A stretch of DNA of 64,000 nt from assembly GCF_015461845.1 (NCBI RefSeq), contig NZ_JACOPW010000004.1, forward strand, positions 1-64,000. The letters are read 5' to 3'. The stretch is from Pseudomonas mucoides. Lineage in GTDB: Bacteria > Pseudomonadota > Gammaproteobacteria > Pseudomonadales > Pseudomonadaceae. The notes beneath the pieces are model-generated. The model was not told the origin of the DNA and searched no databases. It worked only from the letters and a program-made list of their open reading frames with translations. Below, one piece after another: positions 1 through 7,868 of the stretch (positions are counted from its first letter, which is position 1; every line of letters begins with the position of its first letter). A program made the translations under genes and the position numbers.

Positions 1-394
1 GCGAGGAACTCAAGGTGCCGGCACGCGGATCGCCTACGCGGTCGTTGGAGATGTTCTCTCCGTTACGGTTGGTGAGCTGGATCTTGGCCTGGGTGTTATC
101 CCAACCAAACAGTTTTTCCAGGTCCAGCGCCGCCCCCAGGCCGAACTGGTCCGCGTAACGCGCGGTTTTGTCGTTGTTGTAGCCACCGTGGAGGTTGCCG
201 CCGACTTCACCGACGTAATCCATCTTGATGTCGATGCCTTGCTCGATCAGCTTGGTCCGCTCGCCACCCCAATCACCGGTCATCCATTCGGAGTCAGCGC
301 TGAACGCGTCAGCCGCGTGCACACTACCGGCCAGCATCATGGCTGCAACTGCTGACAACTGGCAGATAAGCTGAGCGTTGTTGTTCTTCTTCAT
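1..394 (-). CDS. oprB: Carbohydrate-selective porin OprB (N-terminal part, cut by window edge)
   Basis: Outer-membrane porin that admits glucose and related sugars. About 131 residues are visible. They start with MKKNNNAQ, continue with a hydrophobic signal peptide ending near SVHAADA, and then the OprB-family opening SEWMTGDWGGERTKL followed by alternating beta-strand sequence. The start ATG is at 392-394, with a GAGGA ribosome-binding site just upstream (about 402-406). It lies downstream of the gts transporter genes on the same strand, as in other Pseudomonas glucose-uptake clusters. A-rich motifs overlap its start region and suggest Hfq/Crc control. The C-terminal barrel lies outside the window, so length and completeness cannot be judged. 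Confidence 0.93.
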   Translation of the reverse strand, partial: MKKNNNAQLICQLSAVAAMMLAGSVHAADAFSADSEWMTGDWGGERTKLIEQGIDIKMDYVGEVGGNLHGGYNNDKTARYADQFGLGAALDLEKLFGWDNTQAKIQLTNRNGENISNDRVGDPRAGTLSSS

Positions 395-420
395 CCCTAC
401 ATCCTCGTTTTATTGTTATT
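377..420 (-). promoter_or_regulatory. A-rich Hfq/Crc-type motifs at the oprB translation start
   Basis: On the minus strand AATAACAATAAAAC lies just upstream of the ribosome-binding site, and AAGAAGAACAACAAC follows the ATG directly. Both fit the ANNANNA (AAnAAnAA) pattern bound by Hfq with Crc in Pseudomonas catabolite repression. Function is inferred from the motif, its position and the gene type. Confidence 0.5.
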
Positions 421-425
421 AACTG

Positions 426-443
426 TGTTCTAACGCGGTTACA
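426..443 (-). promoter_or_regulatory. Candidate operator upstream of oprB (shared 18-bp motif)
   Basis: The minus strand reads TGTAACCGCGTTAGAACA, that is TGTAAC-N6-AGAACA, 32-49 bp before the oprB ATG. The left half matches motifs of the same length before gtsA and the AGE gene; the right half matches only partly. The regulator is not known from sequence; GltR is the obvious candidate. Confidence 0.35.
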
Positions 444-484
444 TCAGGCGCGAAGAGCGACAGGCCGCTCACCGCATATCCCCC

Positions 485-507
485 TGTGGGAGCGAGCGCG
501 CCCCCAC
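485..507 (-). terminator. Hairpin between gtsD and oprB (REP remnant, possible terminator)
   Basis: TGTGGG and CCCACA arms enclose a GC-rich loop. The arms resemble the ends of the REP elements elsewhere in the window. The T-rich tail is on the plus side, so termination of gtsD on the minus strand is doubtful; the hairpin may instead act as an mRNA barrier between gtsD and oprB. Confidence 0.35.
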
Positions 508-517
508 ATTTTGTTCT

Positions 518-1678
518 TCAGCGGCCTTTGAATTGGGCCACGTTGGCGCTGTGCGCCTCGGCTTTTGGTTCGCCAGCCACACCCAACCGCTCCCCGGTCT
601 TGGCATCGAACAGCAACACTTTCGACGGATCGAATTGCAGGGTCAGGGTTTCGCCCGGGGCCGGTGCAACATCGGGTGCCAGACGGCAGCAGACTTTGGT
701 TTCATTCAGATTGACGAACACCAGGGTGTCGGGACCGGTCGGTTCGGTGACCTGGACTTCCGCGCGGATGGTCGGCAAACCGTTCGGCTCGCCGTTCGCC
801 AGCACGATCTGCTCAGGGCGCATGCCGAGGATCACTTCGCGGTCTTCGAGACCGGCGTCCTGCATGCCCAGCGGCAATTCACAACGGGCCTGGCCGCTGT
901 CGAGCAGCGCGTAGAGACGACCGTCCTTGCGCTGCAAGCGCAGGGGGATGAAGTTCATCGGCGGTGAACCGATGAAGCTCGCCACAAACAGGTTGGCCGG
1001 GTTGTTGTAGATGTCTTTCGGCGTGCCGAACTGCTGAATGATTCCGTCCTTCATGACCGCCACTTTGTCGCCCAGGGTCATCGCTTCGATCTGGTCGTGG
1101 GTCACGTAGACCGTGGTGGTTTTCAGGCGCTGATGCATCAGTTTCATTTCGGTGCGCATCTCGACCCGCAGCTTGGCGTCGAGGTTGGACAGCGGTTCGT
1201 CGAACAGGTAAATCTTCGGCCGACGCGCCAGGGCACGGCCCATGGCCACGCGCTGTTGCTGACCACCGGAGAGCTGGCCGGGCTTGCGGTTGAGCAAGTG
1301 TTCGATCTGCAACAGCTTGGACACCCGCGCCACTTCCGTTTCGATATCGGCGGCGGGCATTTTGCGAATCTTCAAGCCGAAGGCGATGTTCTCGCGCACG
1401 CTCATGGTCGGGTACAGCGCGTAGGACTGGAACACCATGGCGATGTCGCGGTCTTTCGGGCTCATGCCGCTGACGTCCTGGTCATCGATCATGATCGCAC
1501 CGCCGGTGATGGTTTCCAGGCCGGCGATGCAATTCATCAGAGTCGATTTGCCGCAACCCGAAGGTCCGACCAGGATCAGGAACTCACCGTCCTTGATCGA
1601 CAAATGAATGTCCTTGAGGGTGTCCGGCAAGCCGGGGCCATAGGTCTTGTTTACATTGCGAAGTTCGAGCGTAGCCAT
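518..1678 (-). CDS. gtsD: Glucose ABC transporter ATP-binding protein
   Basis: Cytoplasmic ATPase that drives the glucose/mannose importer. The protein has 386 residues. It shows Walker A (GPSGCGKST, near residue 38), the ABC signature LSGGQQQR, Walker B (IYLFDEPLSNLD), the switch histidine (YVTHDQ) and a C-terminal OB/TOBE regulatory extension of about 150 residues, as in MalK/UgpC proteins. It starts 2 bp after the end of gtsC and is the last transporter gene before oprB. Family placement is certain; glucose specificity comes from gene context (gtsABC, glk, edd, oprB). Confidence 0.95.
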   Translation of the reverse strand: MATLELRNVNKTYGPGLPDTLKDIHLSIKDGEFLILVGPSGCGKSTLMNCIAGLETITGGAIMIDDQDVSGMSPKDRDIAMVFQSYALYPTMSVRENIAFGLKIRKMPAADIETEVARVSKLLQIEHLLNRKPGQLSGGQQQRVAMGRALARRPKIYLFDEPLSNLDAKLRVEMRTEMKLMHQRLKTTTVYVTHDQIEAMTLGDKVAVMKDGIIQQFGTPKDIYNNPANLFVASFIGSPPMNFIPLRLQRKDGRLYALLDSGQARCELPLGMQDAGLEDREVILGMRPEQIVLANGEPNGLPTIRAEVQVTEPTGPDTLVFVNLNETKVCCRLAPDVAPAPGETLTLQFDPSKVLLFDAKTGERLGVAGEPKAEAHSANVAQFKGR

Positions 1679-1680
1679 GA

Positions 1681-2526
1681 TTACCCCTTGACTGCGCCGG
1701 CCGTCAGCCCGCGCACGAAATACTTGCCTGCGACCACATAGACCAGCAGGGTCGGCAGCCCGGCGATCATCGCCGCCGCCATATCAACGTTATATTCCTT
1801 GGCCCCGGTACTGGTGTTGACCAGGTTGTTCAGCGCGACCGTGATGGGTTGCGAGTCACCGCTGGAGAACACCACACCAAACAGGAAGTCGTTCCAGATC
1901 TGAGTGAACTGCCAGATCAGGCAGACCATGATGATCGGGGTGGACATCGGCAGGATGATCAGGCGGAAGATCGTGAAGAAACCCGCGCCATCGAGCCGCG
2001 CCGCCTTCACCAGCGCATCGGGAACGCTGACGTAGTAGTTACGGAAAAACAGCGTGGTGAACGCCAGGCCGTAGACAACATGGACGAACACCAGGCCCGT
2101 GGTGGTGCTGGCCAGGCCCATCTTGCCGAGGGTGAACGAGGCTGGCAGCAGGACGGTCTGGAACGGCAGGAAGCAACCGAACAACAGCAGGCCGAAGAAC
2201 AATTGCGAGCCGCGAAAGCGCCACATCGACAGCACATAGCCGTTCAGTGCACCGATGGCGGTGGAGATCAACACCGCCGGGACGGTGATCTTGATCGAGT
2301 TCCAGAAATACCCGTCGACGGTGCCCCAGGCCTTGACCCAGCCAATGCCGCTGACCACGGTCGGCCAGCTCAGCAGGTTGCCGGTATTGATGTCTTCCGG
2401 TGTCTTGAAGCTGGTCAACAGCATGACCACCAGCGGTATCAGGTACAGAAATACGGCGAGGATCAGCACGCCGTAAATCGCGATGCGACTCAGGCTGATG
2501 GAAGGTTTGGCAGCGAAACTAGTCAT
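1681..2526 (-). CDS. gtsC: Glucose ABC transporter permease (GtsC)
   Basis: Inner-membrane permease of the MalG type, 281 residues with about six hydrophobic segments. The EAA-loop region is recognisable as DALVKAARLDGAGFFTIFRLIILP (split by context, around residues 170-195), which contacts the ATPase. Its start overlaps the end of gtsB by 8 bp, so the two permeases are probably translationally coupled. It pairs with GtsB to form the channel and should use GtsA as its periplasmic receptor. Confidence 0.94.
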   Translation of the reverse strand: MTSFAAKPSISLSRIAIYGVLILAVFLYLIPLVVMLLTSFKTPEDINTGNLLSWPTVVSGIGWVKAWGTVDGYFWNSIKITVPAVLISTAIGALNGYVLSMWRFRGSQLFFGLLLFGCFLPFQTVLLPASFTLGKMGLASTTTGLVFVHVVYGLAFTTLFFRNYYVSVPDALVKAARLDGAGFFTIFRLIILPMSTPIIMVCLIWQFTQIWNDFLFGVVFSSGDSQPITVALNNLVNTSTGAKEYNVDMAAAMIAGLPTLLVYVVAGKYFVRGLTAGAVKG

Positions 2527-3427
2527 GACGCTTGGTCCTCAGCTCGGAGTACAGGTAAGGCACGATGATTGCGAGAATCGCACCGAGCATCAGAATCGCA
2601 CTGGCCGAGCCCATGCCCATCTGGCCGCGACTGAAGGTGAAGGAGTACATGAACATCGCCGGCAAATCGGAGGAGTAACCCGGGCCGCCAGCCGTCATCG
2701 CTGCCACCAGGTCGAAACTCTTGATCGCGATGTGGGCCAGGATCATCACGGCGCTGAAGAACACCGGACGCAAGCTTGGCAACACCACTTTCAGGTAAAT
2801 GCGCGGCATGCTCGCGCCATCGATCTGGGCGGCACGGATGATCGATTGATCAACGCCACGCAGGCCGGCGAGGAACATCGCCATGATGAAGCCCGAGGCT
2901 TGCCAGACCGCAGCAATGACCAGGCAATACACCACGCGGTCCGGGTCGATCAGCCAGTCCAGGCGGAAGCCTTCCCAGCCCCAGTCACGCAGCAATTTGT
3001 CCAGGCCCATGCCCGGGTTGAGCAGCCATTTCCAGGCGGTACCGGTGACGATCATCGAGAGCGCCATCGGGTACAGGTAAATGGTACGAATGAAACCTTC
3101 GCGACGAATGCGCTGATCAAGAAACACGGCCAGCAGCACACCGATCACCAGGGTGATGCCGATGAACATGCCGCCGAAAAGCGCCAGGTTCTTGCTCGCC
3201 ACCCACCAACGATCGTTGTCGAACAGCCGCTGGTATTGAGCCAGGCCTGCCCATTTGTAAGTCGGCAAAAAGGTCGAACTGGTGAACGACAGAACGAACG
3301 TCCACAGGATGTAGCCATAAAAGCCCACCAGAACGATGAACATGCTCGGCGCCAGCACCAGTTTAGGTAGCCAGCGTTGCAATGCATCGAACGGCGAGGC
3401 CTTGCTGAACACAGCAACAGAACTCAT
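2519..3427 (-). CDS. gtsB: Glucose ABC transporter permease (GtsB)
   Basis: Inner-membrane permease of the MalF type but short (302 residues), lacking the long periplasmic loop of E. coli MalF, as usual for monosaccharide transporters of this group. The EAA-like loop (RAAQIDGASMPRIYLKVVLP) lies around residues 195-215. It follows gtsA on the same strand but is separated from it by about 150 bp that contain a REPIN. This may lower its expression relative to the binding protein. Confidence 0.94.
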   Translation of the reverse strand: MSSVAVFSKASPFDALQRWLPKLVLAPSMFIVLVGFYGYILWTFVLSFTSSTFLPTYKWAGLAQYQRLFDNDRWWVASKNLALFGGMFIGITLVIGVLLAVFLDQRIRREGFIRTIYLYPMALSMIVTGTAWKWLLNPGMGLDKLLRDWGWEGFRLDWLIDPDRVVYCLVIAAVWQASGFIMAMFLAGLRGVDQSIIRAAQIDGASMPRIYLKVVLPSLRPVFFSAVMILAHIAIKSFDLVAAMTAGGPGYSSDLPAMFMYSFTFSRGQMGMGSASAILMLGAILAIIVPYLYSELRTKRHD

Positions 3428-3475
3428 GGGGAAATCCAGTACGAGAGAAAATTTACGTTGGAAATGCTGCCCCCT

Positions 3476-3565
3476 TGTAGGAGTGAACCTGCTCGCGATC
3501 GCTGAGTGTCAGTCAGTGGATGTATCAACTGATACACCGCAATCGCGAGCAGGCTCGCGCCTACA
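3476..3565. repeat. REPIN (inverted REP pair) between gtsA and gtsB
   Basis: Two REP-like ends face each other. One begins TGTAGGAGTGAACCTGCTCG and the other ends GCGAGCAGGCTCGCGCCTACA. About 40 bp lie between them, including CTGATACACCGC. The same arrangement with the same inner words recurs at 25361-25450, so this is a dispersed family. In transcribed form the pair would fold into a long hairpin inside the gts mRNA. Confidence 0.85.
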
Positions 3566-3576
3566 GGGGCCAGGCA

Positions 3577-4869
3577 TTACTTGGCAGACTTGACCGCGGC
3601 GCCGAGTTTCTTGGCGGCATCGGCTGGGTCGGCTTTCGGGTCGTTGATGTAGTTGGTCACCACATCAAAGAACGCACCCTGTACGGCCAGCGTGGTCGCC
3701 ATGTTGTGCGCCATGCTCGGCTGCAGGCCGCCAGACTTGGCGTCTGCCAGGAAGTCCTTGGCAGCGGTCTGGGCGCAGGAGTCGAAACCGTACTTGCCCA
3801 TGTCGCTCAGCATGTCGTTGCGAACCGGGATCGAGCCCTTGTTGATGCTGAAGACTTTCTGGAAGTTCTCACCCAGGACGATCTTGGCGATGTCCTGCTG
3901 ACCGGCCGCAGTACCCGCGTCTTTCTGCTTGAACACGGCCAGGGAGTCGATGTTGTAGGTGAAGGCCTTGTCGGTGCCCGGGAACGCTACGCACTCGTAG
4001 TCCTTGCCGGCGACTTTCTTGGCGGCGGTCCATTCGGACTTGGCCCAGTCACCCATGATCTGCATGCCGGCCTTGCCGTTGATGACTTTGGCCGCTTCCA
4101 GGTTCCAGTCCTGGCCTTTGCCATCGACGTCCATGTAGGTCGCGACTTTCTTCAGCTCGGTCAGCGCCTTGACCATTTCAGGACCGGTCAGCGCAGCGTT
4201 GTCGAGATCGACCAAGGCTTTCTTGTAGCCATCGACACCCATGACCGAAAGCACCACGGCTTCGAACACGGTGCTGTCCTGCCAAGGCTGGCCGCCGTGG
4301 GCGAGCGCAATGAAGCCCGCAGCCTTGAGCTTGTCGCCGGCGGCGTAGAATTCTTCGAGGGTGGTCGGGTTTTTGGTGATGCCGGCTTTCTTGAAGACTT
4401 CCGGGTTGATCCACAGCCAGTTGACGCGGTGAATGTTCACCGGCACGGCCACGTAGTTACCCTCGTACTTCACGGTATCGGAGACTTTCTTGTCGAGCAG
4501 GCTGTCCCACTTCTCCGATTTGGCAACGTCTTTCAAGACGTCGGTGTCGAGCAGACCGGTAGACGCCCATTCCTGGATGTCCGGACCTTTGATCTGCGCC
4601 ACACCTGGCGGGTTGCCGGCAACGGCGCGGCTCTTGAGCACGGTCATGGCGGTAGCACCGCCACCACCGGCAACAGCGCCGTCCTTCCAAGTGAAGCCGT
4701 CTTTTTCGACTTGGGCCTTGAGCACATCGACCGCTGCTTTTTCACCACCCGACGTCCACCAGTGAACCACTTCCACGGAACCTTTGGATTCGGCGGCAAG
4801 CACACTGAGAGGGAGCGCAGACAGGGAGGCGAGAGAAATGACAGTAGCGAGGCGAGAAATCGCATTCAT
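3577..4869 (-). CDS. gtsA: Periplasmic glucose-binding protein of the Gts ABC transporter
   Basis: Periplasmic receptor for glucose/mannose uptake, 430 residues. It has a signal peptide (residues 1 to about 25, cleavage near SVLAAES) followed by the bacterial type-1 solute-binding fold; VEVVHWWTSGGEKAAV is the typical first strand of sugar-binding proteins. It is the first gene of the gtsABCD set. An A-rich AACAACAAGAAAGG motif overlaps its ribosome-binding region, and an 18-bp palindromic motif lies about 110 bp upstream, so both translational (Hfq/Crc) and transcriptional control are likely. Length and sequence agree with intact family members. Confidence 0.95.
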   Translation of the reverse strand: MNAISRLATVISLASLSALPLSVLAAESKGSVEVVHWWTSGGEKAAVDVLKAQVEKDGFTWKDGAVAGGGGATAMTVLKSRAVAGNPPGVAQIKGPDIQEWASTGLLDTDVLKDVAKSEKWDSLLDKKVSDTVKYEGNYVAVPVNIHRVNWLWINPEVFKKAGITKNPTTLEEFYAAGDKLKAAGFIALAHGGQPWQDSTVFEAVVLSVMGVDGYKKALVDLDNAALTGPEMVKALTELKKVATYMDVDGKGQDWNLEAAKVINGKAGMQIMGDWAKSEWTAAKKVAGKDYECVAFPGTDKAFTYNIDSLAVFKQKDAGTAAGQQDIAKIVLGENFQKVFSINKGSIPVRNDMLSDMGKYGFDSCAQTAAKDFLADAKSGGLQPSMAHNMATTLAVQGAFFDVVTNYINDPKADPADAAKKLGAAVKSAK

Positions 4870-4878
4870 CTAGAAGTA

Positions 4879-4892
4879 CCTTTCTTGTTGTT
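4879..4892 (-). promoter_or_regulatory. A-rich Hfq/Crc-type motif overlapping the gtsA ribosome-binding site
   Basis: The minus strand reads AACAACAAGAAAGG. The AAnAAnAA pattern runs straight into the purine-rich Shine-Dalgarno segment, about 10 bp before the ATG. This is the classic arrangement for Hfq/Crc translational repression. Confidence 0.55.
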
Positions 4893-4973
4893 ATGCATGC
4901 AAGTCTGGTGCTTGCGCTGCATAGGATTTTAAACAGGAGTTATCCCCTCGCAGGTAACGAAGGGACGCTTGAA

Positions 4974-4991
4974 TGTCACCACATGGTTACA
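4974..4991 (-). promoter_or_regulatory. Candidate operator upstream of gtsA (shared 18-bp motif)
   Basis: The minus strand reads TGTAACCATGTGGTGACA, that is TGTAAC-N6-GTGACA, an imperfect palindrome 105-122 bp before the gtsA ATG and straddling the stop codon of the AGE gene. It matches the motif at 6327-6344 in nearly every half-site base. Confidence 0.42.
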
Positions 4992-6246
4992 CAGGAGCGC
5001 TCTGGGACAACCTCGTCAGAGCCGTGGCCATGCTGGGCGCCAGGGGCAGTCGTGGAATCAGTACGGCTTGCCAGGCGTGATACAGATCAGGTTTACCCGC
5101 CCAGATATCGGCACTTGGGCGATTCTGCGGATCCAGTTCGTGATGCCAGCTGCCGTCGCAATGGTCGATGAAATGAGTGTCACAAAATTCCCAGAACAGC
5201 CGGTACCAGCGTTCGTATTGCTCATCGCCCGTGCGTTTGAGCAACGCGCTGGCGGCAGCGCTGGCTTCGCAATGGGTCCAGTGCAGACGGTGACGAACCA
5301 CTGCGCGGTTGCCCCAATCGAGGGTGTAGACAATCCCGGGCAGCCCGTCGATATCCCAGCCATGACGGCAGTTGTGGTCGAAAAGTTTTTGCGCGTCAGT
5401 AGCCAGCCACCCCGGCGTCAGCATGCCGGCCTGAACCCGCGCTGCTTCGAGGTGCAGTAGCAGGCGTGCCCATTCAAAACCGTGGCCCGGTGTGGTGCCG
5501 TAGGGGCGAAAACCGTCGGCCGGGTTGTCGTGGTTGTATTCGCGTAGCGGCTGCCAGTCGCGGTCGAAATGTTCGACCACCAGATAATCATTAGCGGCGG
5601 CGTGACCGTGGATCACCCGCTCGACGATGCGCTGTGCGCGACATAGCCAACGGCTTTCTTCGGTGACATCGGCCAGCGCGAGGAACGCTTCGGTGGCGTG
5701 CATGTTGCTGTTGGCGCCGCGGTACGCTTCTTCTTCGCTCCAGTCACGATTGAAGGATTCGCGCAGGGCGCCCTCCTCCTCGCTCCAGAAATGCGTGTCG
5801 ATGATGTTGATCGCGTCATCGAGCAAGGCGTGTGCGCCGGGACGTTGCGCGACCACGGCCGAACTGGCGGCCAGGGCCACGAAGGCATGCAGATAAGCCG
5901 CCTTGCCGGTGTTGTCATCCAGCGCATGAGCGACGGCAAACCAACCGCCATGTTCGGCATCGCGCAACGGGCCGCTGAGGGCCTGGACACCGTGATCCAC
6001 CAACTCGGCAAACCCCGGCAAGCCTTGAATATGGGCCATGGCGAAGCTGTGCGTCATGCGCGCGGTGTTCATGGTTTCAGCGCGGGCGTTGGCCGGGAGA
6101 TGGCCTTTTTCATCGAGATTGCCGAAGCCGTCAGGAAGCTTTGAAGCCTTGGCGAACGCCAGCAGGCGCAGGCCTTCGGCGGCGAGCCATTGCTGGTGGG
6201 CAGGCGCGTTCAGCCAACTGCTGAAGGCCGGTTGGAAGGTGTCCAT
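4987..6246 (-). CDS. AGE-family sugar epimerase/isomerase (probable aldose-ketose isomerase)
   Basis: N-acylglucosamine 2-epimerase superfamily protein of 419 residues, which acts in the cytoplasm on free hexoses (mannose isomerase and cellobiose 2-epimerase belong here). Alpha/alpha-barrel signatures are visible, including RMTHSFAMAH near the N-terminus and HYDNPADGFRPYGTTPGHGFEWARL-like segments in the middle with the conserved histidines. I chose the ATG at 6244-6246 (MDTFQPAF), since the 33 extra upstream residues look non-coding. It sits between the two-component genes and gtsA, so a role in feeding mannose or fructose into glucose catabolism is plausible. The exact substrate cannot be read from sequence. 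Confidence 0.85.
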   Translation of the reverse strand: MDTFQPAFSSWLNAPAHQQWLAAEGLRLLAFAKASKLPDGFGNLDEKGHLPANARAETMNTARMTHSFAMAHIQGLPGFAELVDHGVQALSGPLRDAEHGGWFAVAHALDDNTGKAAYLHAFVALAASSAVVAQRPGAHALLDDAINIIDTHFWSEEEGALRESFNRDWSEEEAYRGANSNMHATEAFLALADVTEESRWLCRAQRIVERVIHGHAAANDYLVVEHFDRDWQPLREYNHDNPADGFRPYGTTPGHGFEWARLLLHLEAARVQAGMLTPGWLATDAQKLFDHNCRHGWDIDGLPGIVYTLDWGNRAVVRHRLHWTHCEASAAASALLKRTGDEQYERWYRLFWEFCDTHFIDHCDGSWHHELDPQNRPSADIWAGKPDLYHAWQAVLIPRLPLAPSMATALTRLSQSAPV

Positions 6247-6252
6247 GGGGTG

Positions 6253-6268
6253 CCTTTTTTGTTGTTTT
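6253..6268 (-). promoter_or_regulatory. A-rich Hfq/Crc-type motif before the AGE gene
   Basis: The minus strand reads AAAACAACAAAAAAGG immediately before the start codon region (GCACCCC then ATG). It fits AAnAAnAA and overlaps the AAGG ribosome-binding segment. Confidence 0.5.
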
Positions 6269-6326
6269 GACTGAGGGCAGTCTAAACAACGGGCGGGGAC
6301 GGGCTTGTAACGAAAGGGGCGAGTTA

Positions 6327-6344
6327 TGTCACTGGTTTGTGACA
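6327..6344. promoter_or_regulatory. Palindromic candidate operator upstream of the AGE gene
   Basis: TGTCAC-N6-GTGACA is a perfect dyad in its half-sites, and one more base pair on each side also matches. It lies about 80-98 bp before the AGE start codon, in the space between gtrS and the AGE gene. Near-copies lie before gtsA and, more weakly, before oprB. Confidence 0.45.
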
Positions 6345-6398
6345 TTAGCTAAATGATGTGTTGAAAATCTGCTCGCGAAGAACGATGACGCGGCATTA

Positions 6399-7868
6399 CT
6401 AATCAACACTACGAGGCAACTGCAACGTCACCCGCAACCCACCCTCACGCAGGTTTTGCAGACTGACCTCGCCACCATGACTGTGCGCAATATTGCGCGC
6501 AATCCCCAACCCCAGCCCATATCCCTGCTGCTGCCCGGCCAGGCGGAAGTGCGGTTCAAACACCTGCTCCAGCCGTTGCTCCGGCACGCCCGGCCCTTCG
6601 TCATCGACGTGAAGGATGAACGCGCTCTCGTCGTCATCGATGTGCAAATGCGCGTTCTGTCCGTATTTCAGGGCGTTGTCGATCAGGTTGCCAATGCAGC
6701 GCTTGAGCGCCAACGGTTTGCCCGGATACGCCGCCAACGCCCGGCCCTGCTGGGTCACGCGGCCATTGCCGTTAGGTGCCAGGTACGGTTCCACCAGGCA
6801 ATCGAGCACGTGGTTGAGGTCCACCGGCTCGATGTTTTCGTGAATGTCGGTGTCTTTCACGCATTGCAACGCGCCTTTGACCAGCAACTCCAACTCATCC
6901 AGATCACGCCCGAACTTGGCTTGCAGCTTCTCGTCTTCCAGCAATTCCACGCGCAGGCGCAAACGGGTAATGGGCGTGCGCAGGTCGTGGGAAATCGCAC
7001 TGAACAACTGACTACGCTCCGTCAGGTAACGGCTGATCCGTTCGCGCATGGCGTTGAACGCGCGCCCCACTTCGACCACTTCACTGCCGCCACCCTCGGC
7101 CACCGGTTGCACATCAGCCCCCAGCGACATATCGCGCGCGGCCCGTGCCAGGCGCTTGAGCGGACGGCTTTGCCAGTGCACCAGCAAGCCAATGAACAAC
7201 AGCAAGAAGCTGCTGGTGAGGACGATGAACCAGACCTGTTGCGCCGGCAGGCCTTGCTCTTCAAGACTGGTGTAGGGCTCGGGCAGCAATGACGCGATGT
7301 ACAGCCATTCTCCCGGCGCCATCTGGATTTGCGTGACCAGCACGGGTGGATTGACCGGTTCGAGGGTCAATGCGTAATGCGCCCAGGAGCGCGGCAACTC
7401 ATCGAGTTTCAGCCCGCTGTTGAAGATCCGCAGGTCTTCAGGACTGACGAAAGTCACCGAGATATCCGTGTCATGGCCCAGGGATTCGCGCAGCACCTGG
7501 TCCACCGCTTTGAGTACGGCCTCCTTGCGCGGGGTGATCGGCAGCACTTCCATGCCCAGGGGTTTGTCGTTGAGCGTCACCACGAAACGGGTGCCGCCCA
7601 TGCTGCGCAACTGATCCAGTACCAACGGCCTGAAAGCGACGGGCAATGAGCGGAAGTAACTGACGCTGGCCGTCATCGAATGCGCCAGGCTGCGGGCAGC
7701 AGTGACCAGGCCTTCAAGCTGCGTGGCACGCAATTGCGAGACCCAGATCACGCTCGACAACGTCTGCGCAAACAGCACCGCCAACAACGTCAGCAGCAAC
7801 ATCCGCCCGAGCAGCGAACGGGGCACCGGCACGCGGGCGGCGAGCTTGCGCAGAAACTCAGTGGCCAT
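6399..7868 (-). CDS. gtrS: Sensor histidine kinase of the glucose regulon
   Basis: Inner-membrane sensor kinase, 489 residues from the chosen ATG (MATEFLRKL). It has TM1 near residues 20-42, a periplasmic sensor loop of about 150 residues, TM2 near 210-230, HAMP, HisKA with the phospho-acceptor His294 (ISHDLRTP), the N-box NLIDNALKYGQ and glycine-rich ATP-lid motifs. The start overlaps the gltR stop by 11 bp; an in-frame ATG five codons earlier is also possible. Orthologues (GtrS/GltS) respond to 2-ketogluconate or 6-phosphogluconate-type signals and phosphorylate GltR to control glucose uptake genes. The ligand here is inferred by homology. Confidence 0.9.
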   Translation of the reverse strand: MATEFLRKLAARVPVPRSLLGRMLLLTLLAVLFAQTLSSVIWVSQLRATQLEGLVTAARSLAHSMTASVSYFRSLPVAFRPLVLDQLRSMGGTRFVVTLNDKPLGMEVLPITPRKEAVLKAVDQVLRESLGHDTDISVTFVSPEDLRIFNSGLKLDELPRSWAHYALTLEPVNPPVLVTQIQMAPGEWLYIASLLPEPYTSLEEQGLPAQQVWFIVLTSSFLLLFIGLLVHWQSRPLKRLARAARDMSLGADVQPVAEGGGSEVVEVGRAFNAMRERISRYLTERSQLFSAISHDLRTPITRLRLRVELLEDEKLQAKFGRDLDELELLVKGALQCVKDTDIHENIEPVDLNHVLDCLVEPYLAPNGNGRVTQQGRALAAYPGKPLALKRCIGNLIDNALKYGQNAHLHIDDDESAFILHVDDEGPGVPEQRLEQVFEPHFRLAGQQQGYGLGLGIARNIAHSHGGEVSLQNLREGGLRVTLQLPRSVD

